Source of the DNA: AP-15 sp963700185
GTDB lineage: Bacteria; Pseudomonadota; Alphaproteobacteria; ATCC43930; CGMCC-115725
Direction of reading: 5' to 3'
NCBI GenBank assembly: GCA_963700185.1
Contig: CAVOWP010000004.1
Coordinates: 26,857-90,856, forward strand
DNA length: 64,000 nt
The notes beneath the pieces were generated by a model. The model saw only the letters and a program-made list of their open reading frames with translations, had not been told where the DNA came from and did not search any database. Positions within the stretch are counted from its first letter, which is position 1; every line of letters begins with the position of its first letter. The position numbers and the translations under genes are program-made. This document shows, one piece after another, positions 43,686 to 52,725 of the stretch.

Positions 43686-44656
43686 AAAACTGGGTTTCCT
43701 GGATCGTTGCGGCGGCGGTGCTGGTCGCGCTGCCCTTCGTCTTTCACGATCCCTATCCCCTGCACATCCTCGTCCTCGTGCTGATCTGGTCGTCCCTCTA
43801 CACCTCCTGGTCGATGATGGGACGCTTCGGACTGGTTTCGCTCGGTCATGGCGGGTTCATGGGCATCGGCGCCTATGTCACCGCGTTGTCGTGGAATTAT
43901 CTCCATGTCAGCCCATGGATCGGCATTCCGCTGGCGATGCTGGCGGCGGCGGTCGCGGCGCTGCTGATCGGCTATCCCTGTTTCCGCTTCCGCATCACCG
44001 GGCACTATTTCGCGCTGCTGACATTGGCGCTGAGCGCCATCGTGCTGCAGGTCATCACTGCGACGCGCGACATCACCGGCGGCTCGCTCGGCTATACGCC
44101 GGAGCGCTACAATGGCGGCAGCTCGATTTATGCCGTGCAGTTCCTCGGCAAGGAGACCTGGTATCTGATCGCGCTCGGGATCTGGGGCGTGGCGCTCTTG
44201 ATCCGCTATCGGGTCGAGCGCAGCATGTTGCGCTATGCGCTGGAGGCGATCGCCGAGGACGAGGACGCCGCCGCCGCAGCCGGCGTGCATGTGACGGCCG
44301 AGAAGCTCAAGATCACCGTGTTGAGCGCGATGATGACCGCCTTTGCCGGCGCACTCTATTGCCAGTACCAAATGTTCATCTCGCCCGACACGGTGAGCGG
44401 CATCGGGGTGTCGCTGCAGATGGTGTTCGCCGCGGTCGTCGGCGGGCTTTACGTGCCGCTGGGGCCGACGGTCGGTGCGGCGATAACCATCTTGTTGACC
44501 GAGACATTGCGCATCTCGTTCGGCACCGCGGCGGTCGGATGGGACAATCTGGTCTACGGCACTCTGCTGGTATTGTTCATCATCTTTCTGCCACAGGGCC
44601 TGCTCGGCTCGGTGCTGGCCGGACTGACCCGAAGGGAGGGTTTTCGACATGGCTGA
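43682..44656 (+). CDS. ABC transporter permease (LivM-type)
   Basis: This 324-residue permease begins GTG 43682, overlapping the LivH stop. It reads KNWVSWIVAAAVLVALPFV, then SMMGRFGLVSLGHGGFMGIGAYVTAL, the LivM core, and the loop ALEAIAEDEDAAAAAGVHVTAEKLKI that docks the ATPase. It ends LPQGLLGSVLAGLTRREG. Starting at 43682 is better than the longer upstream start, which would read through the LivH gene. It overlaps the CoA-transferase start by 8 bp. Confidence 0.93.
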   Translation: MKNWVSWIVAAAVLVALPFVFHDPYPLHILVLVLIWSSLYTSWSMMGRFGLVSLGHGGFMGIGAYVTALSWNYLHVSPWIGIPLAMLAAAVAALLIGYPCFRFRITGHYFALLTLALSAIVLQVITATRDITGGSLGYTPERYNGGSSIYAVQFLGKETWYLIALGIWGVALLIRYRVERSMLRYALEAIAEDEDAAAAAGVHVTAEKLKITVLSAMMTAFAGALYCQYQMFISPDTVSGIGVSLQMVFAAVVGGLYVPLGPTVGAAITILLTETLRISFGTAAVGWDNLVYGTLLVLFIIFLPQGLLGSVLAGLTRREGFRHG

Positions 44657-45866
44657 GCCACATGGTCCTCTGCAGGGCGTGAAGGTTGTCGCCTGCTCTA
44701 CCGCGCAGGCCGGCACGGTGCCGTACATGCTGATGGCCGATCTCGGCGCGGAGGTGATCAAGATCGAGGTGCCGGAGGTCGGCGACAATTCTCGGGGCTC
44801 GACCGTCCTGCCCGGTATGCCCAGCACCTATTTCGAGACCAACAATCGCGGCGTGAAGAGCCTCACCTTGAATCTGAAAGCCGCGGAGGGCCGTGAGATC
44901 CTCCGCAAACTGGTCGCAAACGCCGACATCTTCGGGCAGAACTTCCGGCCCGGCGCGGCAGAGAAGAACGGCTTCGGCTACGAAGAATTGAGGAAGGTGA
45001 ACCCGAGGCTCGTCTACATTTCGATCTCGGGCTACGGCCCCAAGGGCCCGCATGCCGATCTGCCGGGCACCGATTCGATGGCCCAGGCGCTCGGCGGCAT
45101 TGCCGAAGCCTATTCGACACCGGGCCAGCCGTTGAAGACCGGCATCGTCTCCGTCGCCGACGAAACCTGCGCCATTCTCGCCTTCGGGGGCGCGCTCGCT
45201 GCGCTGACCCACGCGCGCAGCACCGGCATCGGCCAGAAGGTCGATTGCTCATTGCTCGGCGGACAGATCCGCCTGATGGGCTGGACCTTGACGACCGCGA
45301 TGTGGCGCAACCGCGACCCGGTCACCGGCCAGGCCCGCGTCACCGGAACGCCGGAGCGCCCCGGCCTCAGCGCCAGCTTCAACGACCGCGACGGCAAGCC
45401 GCTGGTGTTCCAGCTGAACGGCGCGCGCAAATGGCGCGACGCGATGACCGCGCTCGGCTTTTACGAGACCCTCGAAAGGGCTGGTTTTGGCGATCTCGGC
45501 GTCATTGTGTCATCGGAAGAAAAGCGCGCCACCTTGCTGCGCATGCTGGACGAGTTGTTAGCGACTGGGCCGCGCGACGATTGGGTCCCGCGACTACGCG
45601 GCGCCGATATCGTCGCCGCTCCGATCAACACCTTGCTCGAGGCCTCCAACGATCGCGACGTGCTGGCCAACGGATACGTGACCGAAATCGACTACCCCAA
45701 ATACGGCAAGCGACTGAAAGTCCACGGCTCGCCGTGGCATTTCTCCGAAACACCGGCCCATACCGGCATCGCCCCGGAACTCGGCGCACACAACGACGAA
45801 ATCCTCTCCGAGCTCGGCTACACCCCGGCGCAGATCGAGGGCTTCCGGGAGAGAAAGATCATTTGA
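44649..45866 (+). CDS. CaiB/BaiF CoA-transferase family protein
   Basis: This 405-residue single-domain family III CoA-transferase reads LQGVKVVACSTAQAGTVPYMLMADLGAEVIKIEVPE. Candidate catalytic Asp142 is in LPGTDSMAQALGG. FETNNRGVKSLTLNL and the final SELGYTPAQIEGFRERKII are typical. It overlaps the LivM gene by 8 bp, so it is translationally linked. The operon therefore imports a carboxylic acid-type substrate, with activation as a CoA thioester probably the first step inside the cell. Confidence 0.93.
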   Translation: MAEPHGPLQGVKVVACSTAQAGTVPYMLMADLGAEVIKIEVPEVGDNSRGSTVLPGMPSTYFETNNRGVKSLTLNLKAAEGREILRKLVANADIFGQNFRPGAAEKNGFGYEELRKVNPRLVYISISGYGPKGPHADLPGTDSMAQALGGIAEAYSTPGQPLKTGIVSVADETCAILAFGGALAALTHARSTGIGQKVDCSLLGGQIRLMGWTLTTAMWRNRDPVTGQARVTGTPERPGLSASFNDRDGKPLVFQLNGARKWRDAMTALGFYETLERAGFGDLGVIVSSEEKRATLLRMLDELLATGPRDDWVPRLRGADIVAAPINTLLEASNDRDVLANGYVTEIDYPKYGKRLKVHGSPWHFSETPAHTGIAPELGAHNDEILSELGYTPAQIEGFRERKII

Positions 45867-46728
45867 CGTGCGGGCGGCGCGCGGCGACCAGAAAGATCGT
45901 CGCCGGCAGTCGGATCGGGCCGGAGCTGGCTTCGGCGGCGAACGCCGCCTCGATCTCGCGGGCGATCGTCTGGCGTGTCGCCTCGTCGGGTTTCTTCTCC
46001 TCGACCAACCTTGCCGTCGGTCCCATCATTAGTGCTTGTTGCGACTCTTCTTCGGGGCTGCCGCAGATGATCGTCGGATAGGCCCGCTCGACCGCGATCT
46101 CGGCGAACCCGGCCGTGGCGAGAACCCGGCGGATATAGTCGGGGTCGCCGAACGCGAGGGGGCCGGGCTCGTGAGCCGGCGGCGGCGCCGGGGGTCCCAG
46201 ATGTCGGAGCGCGATGTCGTAGGAGATCAGCCAGTGGCGGTTCTCGGCGAGCGGCGCCCAGCAGGCGAAAACGAGGCGCCCGCCCGGCTTCAGCGCCCCC
46301 ATTATGTTGCGGAAGGCCGCTGTCGGATCGGCGAAGAACATGACGCCCATACGCGAGGTCGCGAGATCGAAGGCGGCGGGCTCGAACGCGAACACCTGAG
46401 CGTCGCCCGGCAGCAATGTCACATTGTGCAGCCCGCGTTCGGCGACCTTCTGCCGCGCCGCCCCAAGCATCGGCTCGGAGATGTCGACTGCGACCACGCG
46501 GCCATGCTCGCCGACCGCCGCGGCGAGCGGCACGGTCAGCGCACCGGTCCCGCAGCCGATTTCGAGGATGCTCTCGCCGCCGGCAAGGTCGAGACGCGCC
46601 AGCAATAAAGCGAGGCTTTCCTGGTTGCGCCGCTCCCTGAACCCTGGGGTGGCAACCCAGCGCGGCCCGGCGACCGTATTCCAATAGCGGCGCTGCGCCG
46701 CGTTCGCTTCGAGGGCTTCCCCGGCCAT
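45859..46728 (-). CDS. SAM-dependent methyltransferase (class I)
   Basis: This 289-residue Rossmann methyltransferase starts at MAGEALEANAAQRRYWNTVAGPRW. Motif I is ILEIGCGTGALTVPLAAAVG, followed by VVAVDISEPMLGAARQKV, GDAQVFAFEPAAFDLATSRMGVMFFADPTAAF and LKPGGRLVFACWAP. It resembles the ubiquinone/menaquinone methyltransferase branch. It converges on the CoA-transferase with an 8-bp overlap of 3' ends. The longer ORF adds 17 residues of poor leader. The substrate is unknown. Confidence 0.9.
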   Translation of the reverse strand: MAGEALEANAAQRRYWNTVAGPRWVATPGFRERRNQESLALLLARLDLAGGESILEIGCGTGALTVPLAAAVGEHGRVVAVDISEPMLGAARQKVAERGLHNVTLLPGDAQVFAFEPAAFDLATSRMGVMFFADPTAAFRNIMGALKPGGRLVFACWAPLAENRHWLISYDIALRHLGPPAPPPAHEPGPLAFGDPDYIRRVLATAGFAEIAVERAYPTIICGSPEEESQQALMMGPTARLVEEKKPDEATRQTIAREIEAAFAAEASSGPIRLPATIFLVAARRPHVK

Positions 46729-46992
46729 TGAAAATTCCTCCCCTCTCGGCCCGCATCCCGCCGATCTTAGCGCAGCCAAGCGCGACGCGGCCAGGGTATC
46801 GAGTTACGTGTCCATCGGACCCTGCCAGTGCTCATTCAGGCTGGACGGGGATTACGTACTGGAGTCCAGCGTTCCGGGCATCTATCGGCCGGCGACATTG
46901 CCGGTGGCCGGACCGGGGATGATCGCCGGAGGTGGATGGCATAGGCGATGTGGTAGGATGAGTGGGACGCAGCCCCAAGGTGATCCTGAGGC

Positions 46993-48018
46993 ATGCAACG
47001 GAGCGCTGAAAATAGCGCCGCACTGAGCGCCGGCGAGATAGCGCCTGAGTACGGCCGCGGGGCGGCGCTGTCGATCAGGCTCAGCGCGGCTATCGTAACC
47101 GCGACGGTCGACCAGCCGCGCGTTCTGACTGTTCGCATCGGGCGTGAGCCGGTCGAGGCGCTGCCCTCCGGCCCGCTGGAGGTCGAGCACCGTACGCTGG
47201 AGGTCGGACTGCGCGCCTGGGTGGAGCGGCAGACCAGCCAGAGGCTGGGCTATGTCGAGCAGCTCTACACCTTTGGCGACCGTGACCGCACCGAAACTGG
47301 TGAGGCGCGCCCGGGCCGGGCCCTGACCGTCGCCTATCTGGCGCTGGTGCGCGAAGCGCGTCCGAGTGGAGTCGCCGAGGCGCTGTGGCAAAACTGGTAC
47401 CGTTTTTTCCCATGGGAGGACTGGCGTTCCGGAAGGCCGGCGGCGCTTGCCCCAGTCGAGGAGCGGTTGCATTTGTGGGCAGTCCAAGCAGCGACCGAAT
47501 TGGAGCGGCGGCTGCGCGAGGAAAGGGTCGGCCTCGCCTTTGCGGCTTCCTGGAACGAAGAGCTGGTGCTTGAACGCTATGAATTGCTTTACGAGGCGGG
47601 TCTCATCCAGGAGCGGTGGCGCGATCTCGGACGTCCGATGCCATCGGAAGACGGCCCGGTCTTCGGGATGCCGATGGCGGCCGATCACCGTCGCATCCTC
47701 GCCACCGCGATCGGCCGCTTGCGCGGGAAGATCAAATACCGCCCGGTCGTGTTCGAGCTGATGCCGCCGGCATTCACCTTTCTGCAGCTGCAGCGCACGG
47801 TCGAGGCGCTGTCGGGCGTGCGGCTGCACAAGCAAAACTTTCGGCGCCTGGTCGAGCACCAGGGTCTGGTTGAGGAAACCGGCGGGATCAGCGCCACGAC
47901 GGGCGGGCGACCCGCGCGTCTCGTGCGCTTTCGCCGCGAGGTGCTACTCGAGCGCCCGGCGCCCGGTCTGCGCCTGCGTGCCGGCCGTCGTTCGATGACA
48001 TCTGTCACCAGCGCGTAG
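46993..48018 (+). CDS. Nudix-homology winged-helix regulator (NadQ/NrtR-like NAD regulator)
   Basis: This 341-residue protein has an N-terminal Nudix-like domain (RLSAAIVTATVDQPRVLTVRIG to about 140, with LEVGLRAWVERQTSQRLGYVEQLYTFGDRDR) lacking the full catalytic Nudix box. Its C-terminal winged helix has the usual regulator sequence (MPPAFTFLQLQRTVEALSGVRLHKQNFRRLVEHQGLVEETG). This is the layout of NAD-biosynthesis regulators described for alphaproteobacteria, which sense a nicotinamide-derived ligand. The nad genes it would control are not in this window. The gap upstream (46729-46992) shows nothing else clear. Confidence 0.82.
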   Translation: MQRSAENSAALSAGEIAPEYGRGAALSIRLSAAIVTATVDQPRVLTVRIGREPVEALPSGPLEVEHRTLEVGLRAWVERQTSQRLGYVEQLYTFGDRDRTETGEARPGRALTVAYLALVREARPSGVAEALWQNWYRFFPWEDWRSGRPAALAPVEERLHLWAVQAATELERRLREERVGLAFAASWNEELVLERYELLYEAGLIQERWRDLGRPMPSEDGPVFGMPMAADHRRILATAIGRLRGKIKYRPVVFELMPPAFTFLQLQRTVEALSGVRLHKQNFRRLVEHQGLVEETGGISATTGGRPARLVRFRREVLLERPAPGLRLRAGRRSMTSVTSA

Positions 48019-48065
48019 GCTGCGCGGTTTTCGTCGCACATGATCGGCGCTTTTACGGGGGCGGG

Positions 48066-49379
48066 TCACTCCGCGGCTTCCCGGGCGTCCTCGATCAATG
48101 CGCCAGGCGCCGGCGCCAGCAATACCGCGGCCTCGACCTCCGGCAGCACCTCGACCCCGCGCAATCTGCGGTCCATTGCACGGCGGCGGACGCCGGCTTC
48201 TTCCACGACCTTCTGCGCCTCGTCGAGCTTCTTGTGGACCTTGTCGAGAACGCCGCCGAATTTTTCGAATTCGGTCTTGACTCCGGACAGCACCTGCCAG
48301 ACCTCGCTCGAACGCTGCTGGATCGCCAGGGTGCGGAAGCCCATCCGCAGCGATGTCAACAGCGAGACCAGCGTCGTCGGCCCTGCCACCATGATGTGGC
48401 ATTCGCGCTGCAGCCAATCGACGAGCCCAGGCCGTCTTATCACCTCGGCGAACAGCCCCTCGGTCGGCAGGAACATGACCGCGAAATCGGTGCTGTACGG
48501 CGGCGCCACGTATTTAGCGCAAATGTCCTTGGCGGCGCTGCGTACCCGCGTTTCGATGCCGCGCAACGCCGCCTCTGCGGCTTCCAGATCGCCTCGCTCT
48601 GTCGCTTCGACCAGCCGGTCGTAGTCCTCTGTCGGATATTTGGCGTCGACCGGCAGCCACAACGGCATCTCACCGTCGCCCGGCAGTCTGATCGCAAACT
48701 CGACCCGCTGATTGCTGCGCGGCCGCACCTCGACATTGCGCGCGTATTGATCGGCCGTGAGGATCTCCTCGAGGATGTTGCCGAGCGCCACCTCGCCCCA
48801 GGTTCCCCGCGATTTGACGTTGCCGAGGATACGCTTCAGATCGCCGACGCCAGTCGCCAGCGACTGCATCTCGCCGACGCTTTCGTGCACCCGGGTCAGC
48901 GAGTCGTTGACCATCTTGAACGACGCGCCGAGCCGCTGCTCGAGCGTCCCCTGAAGCTTTTCGTCGACCGTCTGCCGCATTTGCTCGAGTTTCTCGGCAT
49001 TCTCTGAACGCAGCACGTCCAGGCGGCCTTCCACCGTGTTGCGCAGCGCGTCTTGCTGGGTCTCGGACCTCCGCGTGAGCTCCGTTACCGCTACACCGAG
49101 CCGGTCCCCCAATTGCTGAAGCGTATGCTGTACCTCCTCGCGCAATGCCTTGGCGCTCGCCGCCGCCTCTTCGCGTAACATTCTCGAGCCGATGGCGCTC
49201 TCTTGCCGCCCGCGTGCAAGCTCGTCGCGCAAACCTTGCTCGAGCCTCGCCAAAGAGGCTTCGAGGGTCTGCTGTTGCGCGGCGGGGTCGAGGCGGAGGC
49301 GAACAAATATCGCCGCCGTGAGCGCCGCCCCGACGATCGCGACGGCGAGACTGAAAGCCGGGAGCAGCTCTATCGACAC
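48066..49379 (-). CDS. rmuC: DNA recombination protein RmuC
   Basis: The protein has 437 residues. An N-terminal TM segment (PAFSLAVAIVGAALTAAIFV) is followed by a long coiled coil (about 35-180) and the RmuC nuclease-like core: GTWGEVALGNILEEILTADQYARNVEVRP, WLPVDAKYPTEDYDRL, AVMFLPTEGLFAEVIRRPGLVDWLQRECHIMVAGPTTLVSLLTSLRMGFRTLAIQQRS. The length and order are those of full-length RmuC, which restrains recombination at small inverted repeats in E. coli and has predicted PD-(D/E)XK activity. It ends in an Ala-rich tail. Intact. Confidence 0.94.
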   Translation of the reverse strand: MSIELLPAFSLAVAIVGAALTAAIFVRLRLDPAAQQQTLEASLARLEQGLRDELARGRQESAIGSRMLREEAAASAKALREEVQHTLQQLGDRLGVAVTELTRRSETQQDALRNTVEGRLDVLRSENAEKLEQMRQTVDEKLQGTLEQRLGASFKMVNDSLTRVHESVGEMQSLATGVGDLKRILGNVKSRGTWGEVALGNILEEILTADQYARNVEVRPRSNQRVEFAIRLPGDGEMPLWLPVDAKYPTEDYDRLVEATERGDLEAAEAALRGIETRVRSAAKDICAKYVAPPYSTDFAVMFLPTEGLFAEVIRRPGLVDWLQRECHIMVAGPTTLVSLLTSLRMGFRTLAIQQRSSEVWQVLSGVKTEFEKFGGVLDKVHKKLDEAQKVVEEAGVRRRAMDRRLRGVEVLPEVEAAVLLAPAPGALIEDAREAAE

Positions 49380-49624
49380 TTGGGCTCCCGAATCCGGAGG
49401 GCTAGCTCACGACCCGACCGGGGACTGTCATGTGAAGAACATAGAGCGAACATGGGTCCGAAATTAAACCGGTCCCGGCGACGATGTCGAGAAATTCTGT
49501 ATGAGTGGGATTAAACTGTGGTTATCGCGGGTTTTCCGGCGGCCTCGGCGTTCGCAGGTGGCCGCCCGAATAAAACGCGAGCGCCGCAGCGATTCGAAAA
49601 TTTCATCCAGCGAGGTTTGCCTCG

Positions 49625-50233
49625 ATGCCCAAAGAAACCAAAGGCTTCGCCATGTTCCCGCACGATTGGCACTCGACCGATTACGTCGCGGAGTGGATCA
49701 CGCGGGACGCGGCTCGAGACCCCGAGCGGCGCCCGCTATTGCGGCAGATGTTGTCGTTTGCGCCGTTTCCGCGCGATGCCGAGTTGGAGGTGCTGGACGT
49801 CGGCGCGGGTTATGGCGCGGTCAGCGAAGAGGTGCTGCATGCCTTCCCGGCGGCTCGCGTCACGCTGCAGGATTATTCCCGGCCGATGCTCGACCGCGCC
49901 CGCCAGCGTCTCGCCGTTCGTTCCGACCAGCTTCGCTACGTCGTTTGCGACCTCACCGACCCGTCATGGCCGCAACAGGTCGGCGGCCCCTTCGACCTCG
50001 CGGTCTCTGCGATCGCGCTGCATAACCTATGCGACGACGAGAAGATCTACGCCTGCTATCGGGCGATCCACGATCTGCTCGGGCCAGCCGGCTGTTTCTT
50101 GAACTGCGACCGTTTTGTCGAGGGCGTCGAGGCGCATCTGGGAGCGCTGCGGGGGGCAGGTTTCGGCCGTGTCGAGTGCCCCTGGCGAGAGCCGCCTCGC
50201 GCTATCACGGTTGCTACTCGGATCGGCAGCTAG
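49625..50233 (+). CDS. Class I SAM-dependent methyltransferase
   Basis: This 202-residue protein has motif I in LEVLDVGAGYGAVSEEVLHAFPAARVTLQDYSRPMLDRARQRL, a motif II-like YVVCDLTDPSWP and post-motif FDLAVSAIALHNL. It begins MPKETKGFAMFPHDWHSTDYVAEWI. The family of small cytosolic methyltransferases is wide and no substrate is suggested. Bases 50234-50497 downstream carry an unassigned open frame (WNNFRAGMMLHQDYRDMMIKD) that continues in frame into the next locus. I cannot identify it. Confidence 0.85.
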   Translation: MPKETKGFAMFPHDWHSTDYVAEWITRDAARDPERRPLLRQMLSFAPFPRDAELEVLDVGAGYGAVSEEVLHAFPAARVTLQDYSRPMLDRARQRLAVRSDQLRYVVCDLTDPSWPQQVGGPFDLAVSAIALHNLCDDEKIYACYRAIHDLLGPAGCFLNCDRFVEGVEAHLGALRGAGFGRVECPWREPPRAITVATRIGS

Positions 50234-50497
50234 CCCTGCCATCCTGCCCTGCGCAGGCCATGCGATCAGGGAGCACCCTCGACCCATCCCGACGAAAATC
50301 CGGAGCAGTTCGAGAGCGATGGGTGGCCGAAAGGCGTTCACGTGCAGGGCGCGGACGGCGCAACGGGCTGGAACAACTTCCGCGCCGGTATGATGCTGCA
50401 CCAGGATTACCGCGATATGATGATCAAGGATCCGCCGGCTCGCGCGGGCGTCGGTCGGCCCGGCCAGTCTCCCGCCGACGCGAATGAGACGGCGACG

Positions 50498-51847
50498 ATG
50501 CTCCCGAACCGGGGTCTCGGCGAGGAGGCACTGCACCGGATCGTCGTGGTGGGCGGCGGCGCGGCCGGGTTGGAGCTCGTCACCCGGCTCGGCGACCGCC
50601 TCGGCCGGCGCCGCTCGGCGGGGCGCGCGTCACGCTGGTGGAGTGCGCCCGCACCCATCTCTGGAAGCCGTTGCTGCACGAAGTAGCCGCCGGCAGCCTG
50701 GACCCCGGCGAGTACGAGGTGAACTACCTCGCGCAGGCGCATTGGCACGGGTTCCGCTATCACCTCGGCGAGATGATCGGTCTCGATCGCGCCGCCAAAG
50801 AGGTGCATCTGGGCGCCACCTTCGACGACGAGGGGCGGCAGATCACGCCGCCGCGGTCCGTCGGTTACGACACGCTGGTGATCGCGATCGGCAGCATCAC
50901 CAACGATTTCGGCACCCCAGGCGTCGCCGAGCATGCGGTGCCGCTGGAGACCCCGGCCGAGGCGGAGCGCTTCAATCGGCGCCTGGTCAATGCCTGCATC
51001 CGCGCCCAGACGCAGGACGGCCCGGTGCGTCCCGGCCAGCTGCATGTCGCGATCATCGGCGCCGGGGCGACCGGCACGGAACTGGCCGCCGAGCTGCATC
51101 GCACCATTGCGCGAAGTCGTCGCCTACGGGCTCGATCGCATCGATCCGCGAGCGCGACATCCGCATCGTGCTGATCGAGGCCGCGGACCGCATCCTGCCC
51201 GGTCTGCCGGAACGCATCTCCGAAGCGACGCGCCGCCTGCTCGACCGTATGGGCGTCGAGGTCCATACCGGCGCAAAGGTGACCGAAGTGACAGCGGACG
51301 GCCTGACGCTTGGCCGACGGCACGTTCATCGCGTCGGAACTGGTGGTGTGGGCGGCGGGCGTCAAAGCTCCGGAGGTGTTGCGAGCACCTCGACGGGCTG
51401 GAGGTCAACCGCATCAACCAGCTCGTCGTCGAGCCGACATTGCAGACCACGCGCGACCCCAACATCTTTGCGATCGGCGACTGCGCCGCCTGTCCGCGCG
51501 CAGGACGAGCCCACCCCGGTGCCGCCGCGCGCGCAGGCCGCGCACCAGGAGGCGTCGCACATGGTCCGCCAGATCGAGCGCCGATTGCGCGGCGAGGCCC
51601 TGCTGCCCTATTCATACCGGGACTTCGGCTCGCTGGTGTCGCTCGGCAAGCACAGCACAGTCGGAAACCTGATGGGGTTCCTGTTCGGCCGCGGCATCTT
51701 CATCGAAGGTTTGTTTGCCGGGCGTGATGTACCGCTCGCTGCGCATGATGCACGAGCGAGCGCTGAATGGCAGTCTACACGCCGTGCTCGGCTTGCTGCT
51801 CGCGAGCTCTGTCGCGCCGTACCGGCCCACTGGTGAAGCTGCATTGA
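50498..51847 (+). pseudogene. NDH-2-like NADH:quinone oxidoreductase gene with many frameshifts
   Basis: A type II NADH dehydrogenase-like flavoprotein can be read only by changing frame at least six times (near 50600, 51110, 51150, 51310, 51390, 51500, 51730 and close to the end). Recognisable parts are LHRIVVVGGGAAGLELVTRL (FAD site), HLWKPLLHEVAAGSL, GYDTLVIAIGSITNDFGTPG, HVAIIGAGATGTELAAELH (NADH site), LLDRMGVEVHTGAKVTEV, PNIFAIGDCAA, SYRDFGSLVSLGKHSTVGNLMG and a final LVKLH before TGA 51845-51847. The density of breaks is higher than in any other gene here, so it is either a decayed gene or a poorly sequenced stretch. NDH-2 would feed electrons from NADH to quinone without pumping protons. 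Confidence 0.82.
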
Positions 51848-51858
51848 GCGGCGCTCGC

Positions 51859-52725
51859 TCAACCTCCGCCTAGAAAATCCTTCGTCCATTGCTGATAGTC
51901 GTCGGCGCGCGTGACCTGCCGCATCATCTCGGGTGAGGCGATGTTCTTCAGATCGCGCGGTGCGACCCCGTCGCGCAACGCCTTCAGCGTGTCGTAGACC
52001 GCCTGCACCGCAGCCGAGAAAGGAGCGTGCGTCTGCAATGCGACCCGGACCCGATGCGCGCCGAGCCAGTCGAGATCGCCGAGCTGGCCGCTGCCGCCGC
52101 CGAGGATCAGCGGGATCCTGATCGCCGAGGACACCGCTTCGACCGCCTCGGCGGTAACGCCGCCGGCGAGGAACACCGCGTCGACCCCGGCCGCCTCATA
52201 GGCCTTGGCGCGCTTCAGGGTCTCGCCGAGATTGGCGATCGCCAGCGCGCTGGTGCGCCCGGCGATGACGAGGTTTTTGTCTTGGCGCGCCGACAACGCC
52301 GCCTTCATCTTGCCGACACCCTCTTCGACCGAGCTCAAGCTCGGCTTGCCGCCCGATCCATAGGGCCGCGGCAATACCGTGTCCTCGATCGACATCGCGC
52401 AAATGCCGGCCGTCTCCAACTCCTCGACGGTGCGGCGCACATTCAGCGCATTGCCGTAGCCGTGGTCGGCGTCGACCAGCAATGCCAAATTGCCGGCGCG
52501 GCAAATGCGATACGCCTGAGCGGCGAATTCGGTCAAGGTCAGCACGACGAGGTCGGGGGCGCCGAGCACCGACATCGACCCGATCGAGCCGGAAAACATC
52601 CCGACTTCGAAGCCGAGATCCTCGGCGATGCGCGCCGAGATCGCGTCGTACACCGATCCCGGATGGACGCAACGGTTGCCGGAAAGGATTGCGCGAAAGC
52701 GCTCGCGACGTTCGGTCCAGTTCAT
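51859..52725 (-). CDS. PEP-mutase/isocitrate-lyase-fold protein (oxaloacetate decarboxylase-like)
   Basis: This 288-residue TIM barrel reads FRAILSGNRCVHPGSVYDAISARIAEDLGFEVGMFSGSI, then LLVDADHGYGNALNVRRTVEELETAGICAMSIEDTVLPRPYG and NLVIAGRTSALAI. The DADHGYGNALN metal-binding motif and IEDT loop are family hallmarks. The GSVYDAISARIAED start resembles oxaloacetate decarboxylase-like members rather than isocitrate lyases, which have KKCGH. Its ATG overlaps the stop of the next enzyme gene by one base (TAATG), so they are an operon. Confidence 0.88.
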   Translation of the reverse strand: MNWTERRERFRAILSGNRCVHPGSVYDAISARIAEDLGFEVGMFSGSIGSMSVLGAPDLVVLTLTEFAAQAYRICRAGNLALLVDADHGYGNALNVRRTVEELETAGICAMSIEDTVLPRPYGSGGKPSLSSVEEGVGKMKAALSARQDKNLVIAGRTSALAIANLGETLKRAKAYEAAGVDAVFLAGGVTAEAVEAVSSAIRIPLILGGGSGQLGDLDWLGAHRVRVALQTHAPFSAAVQAVYDTLKALRDGVAPRDLKNIASPEMMRQVTRADDYQQWTKDFLGGG

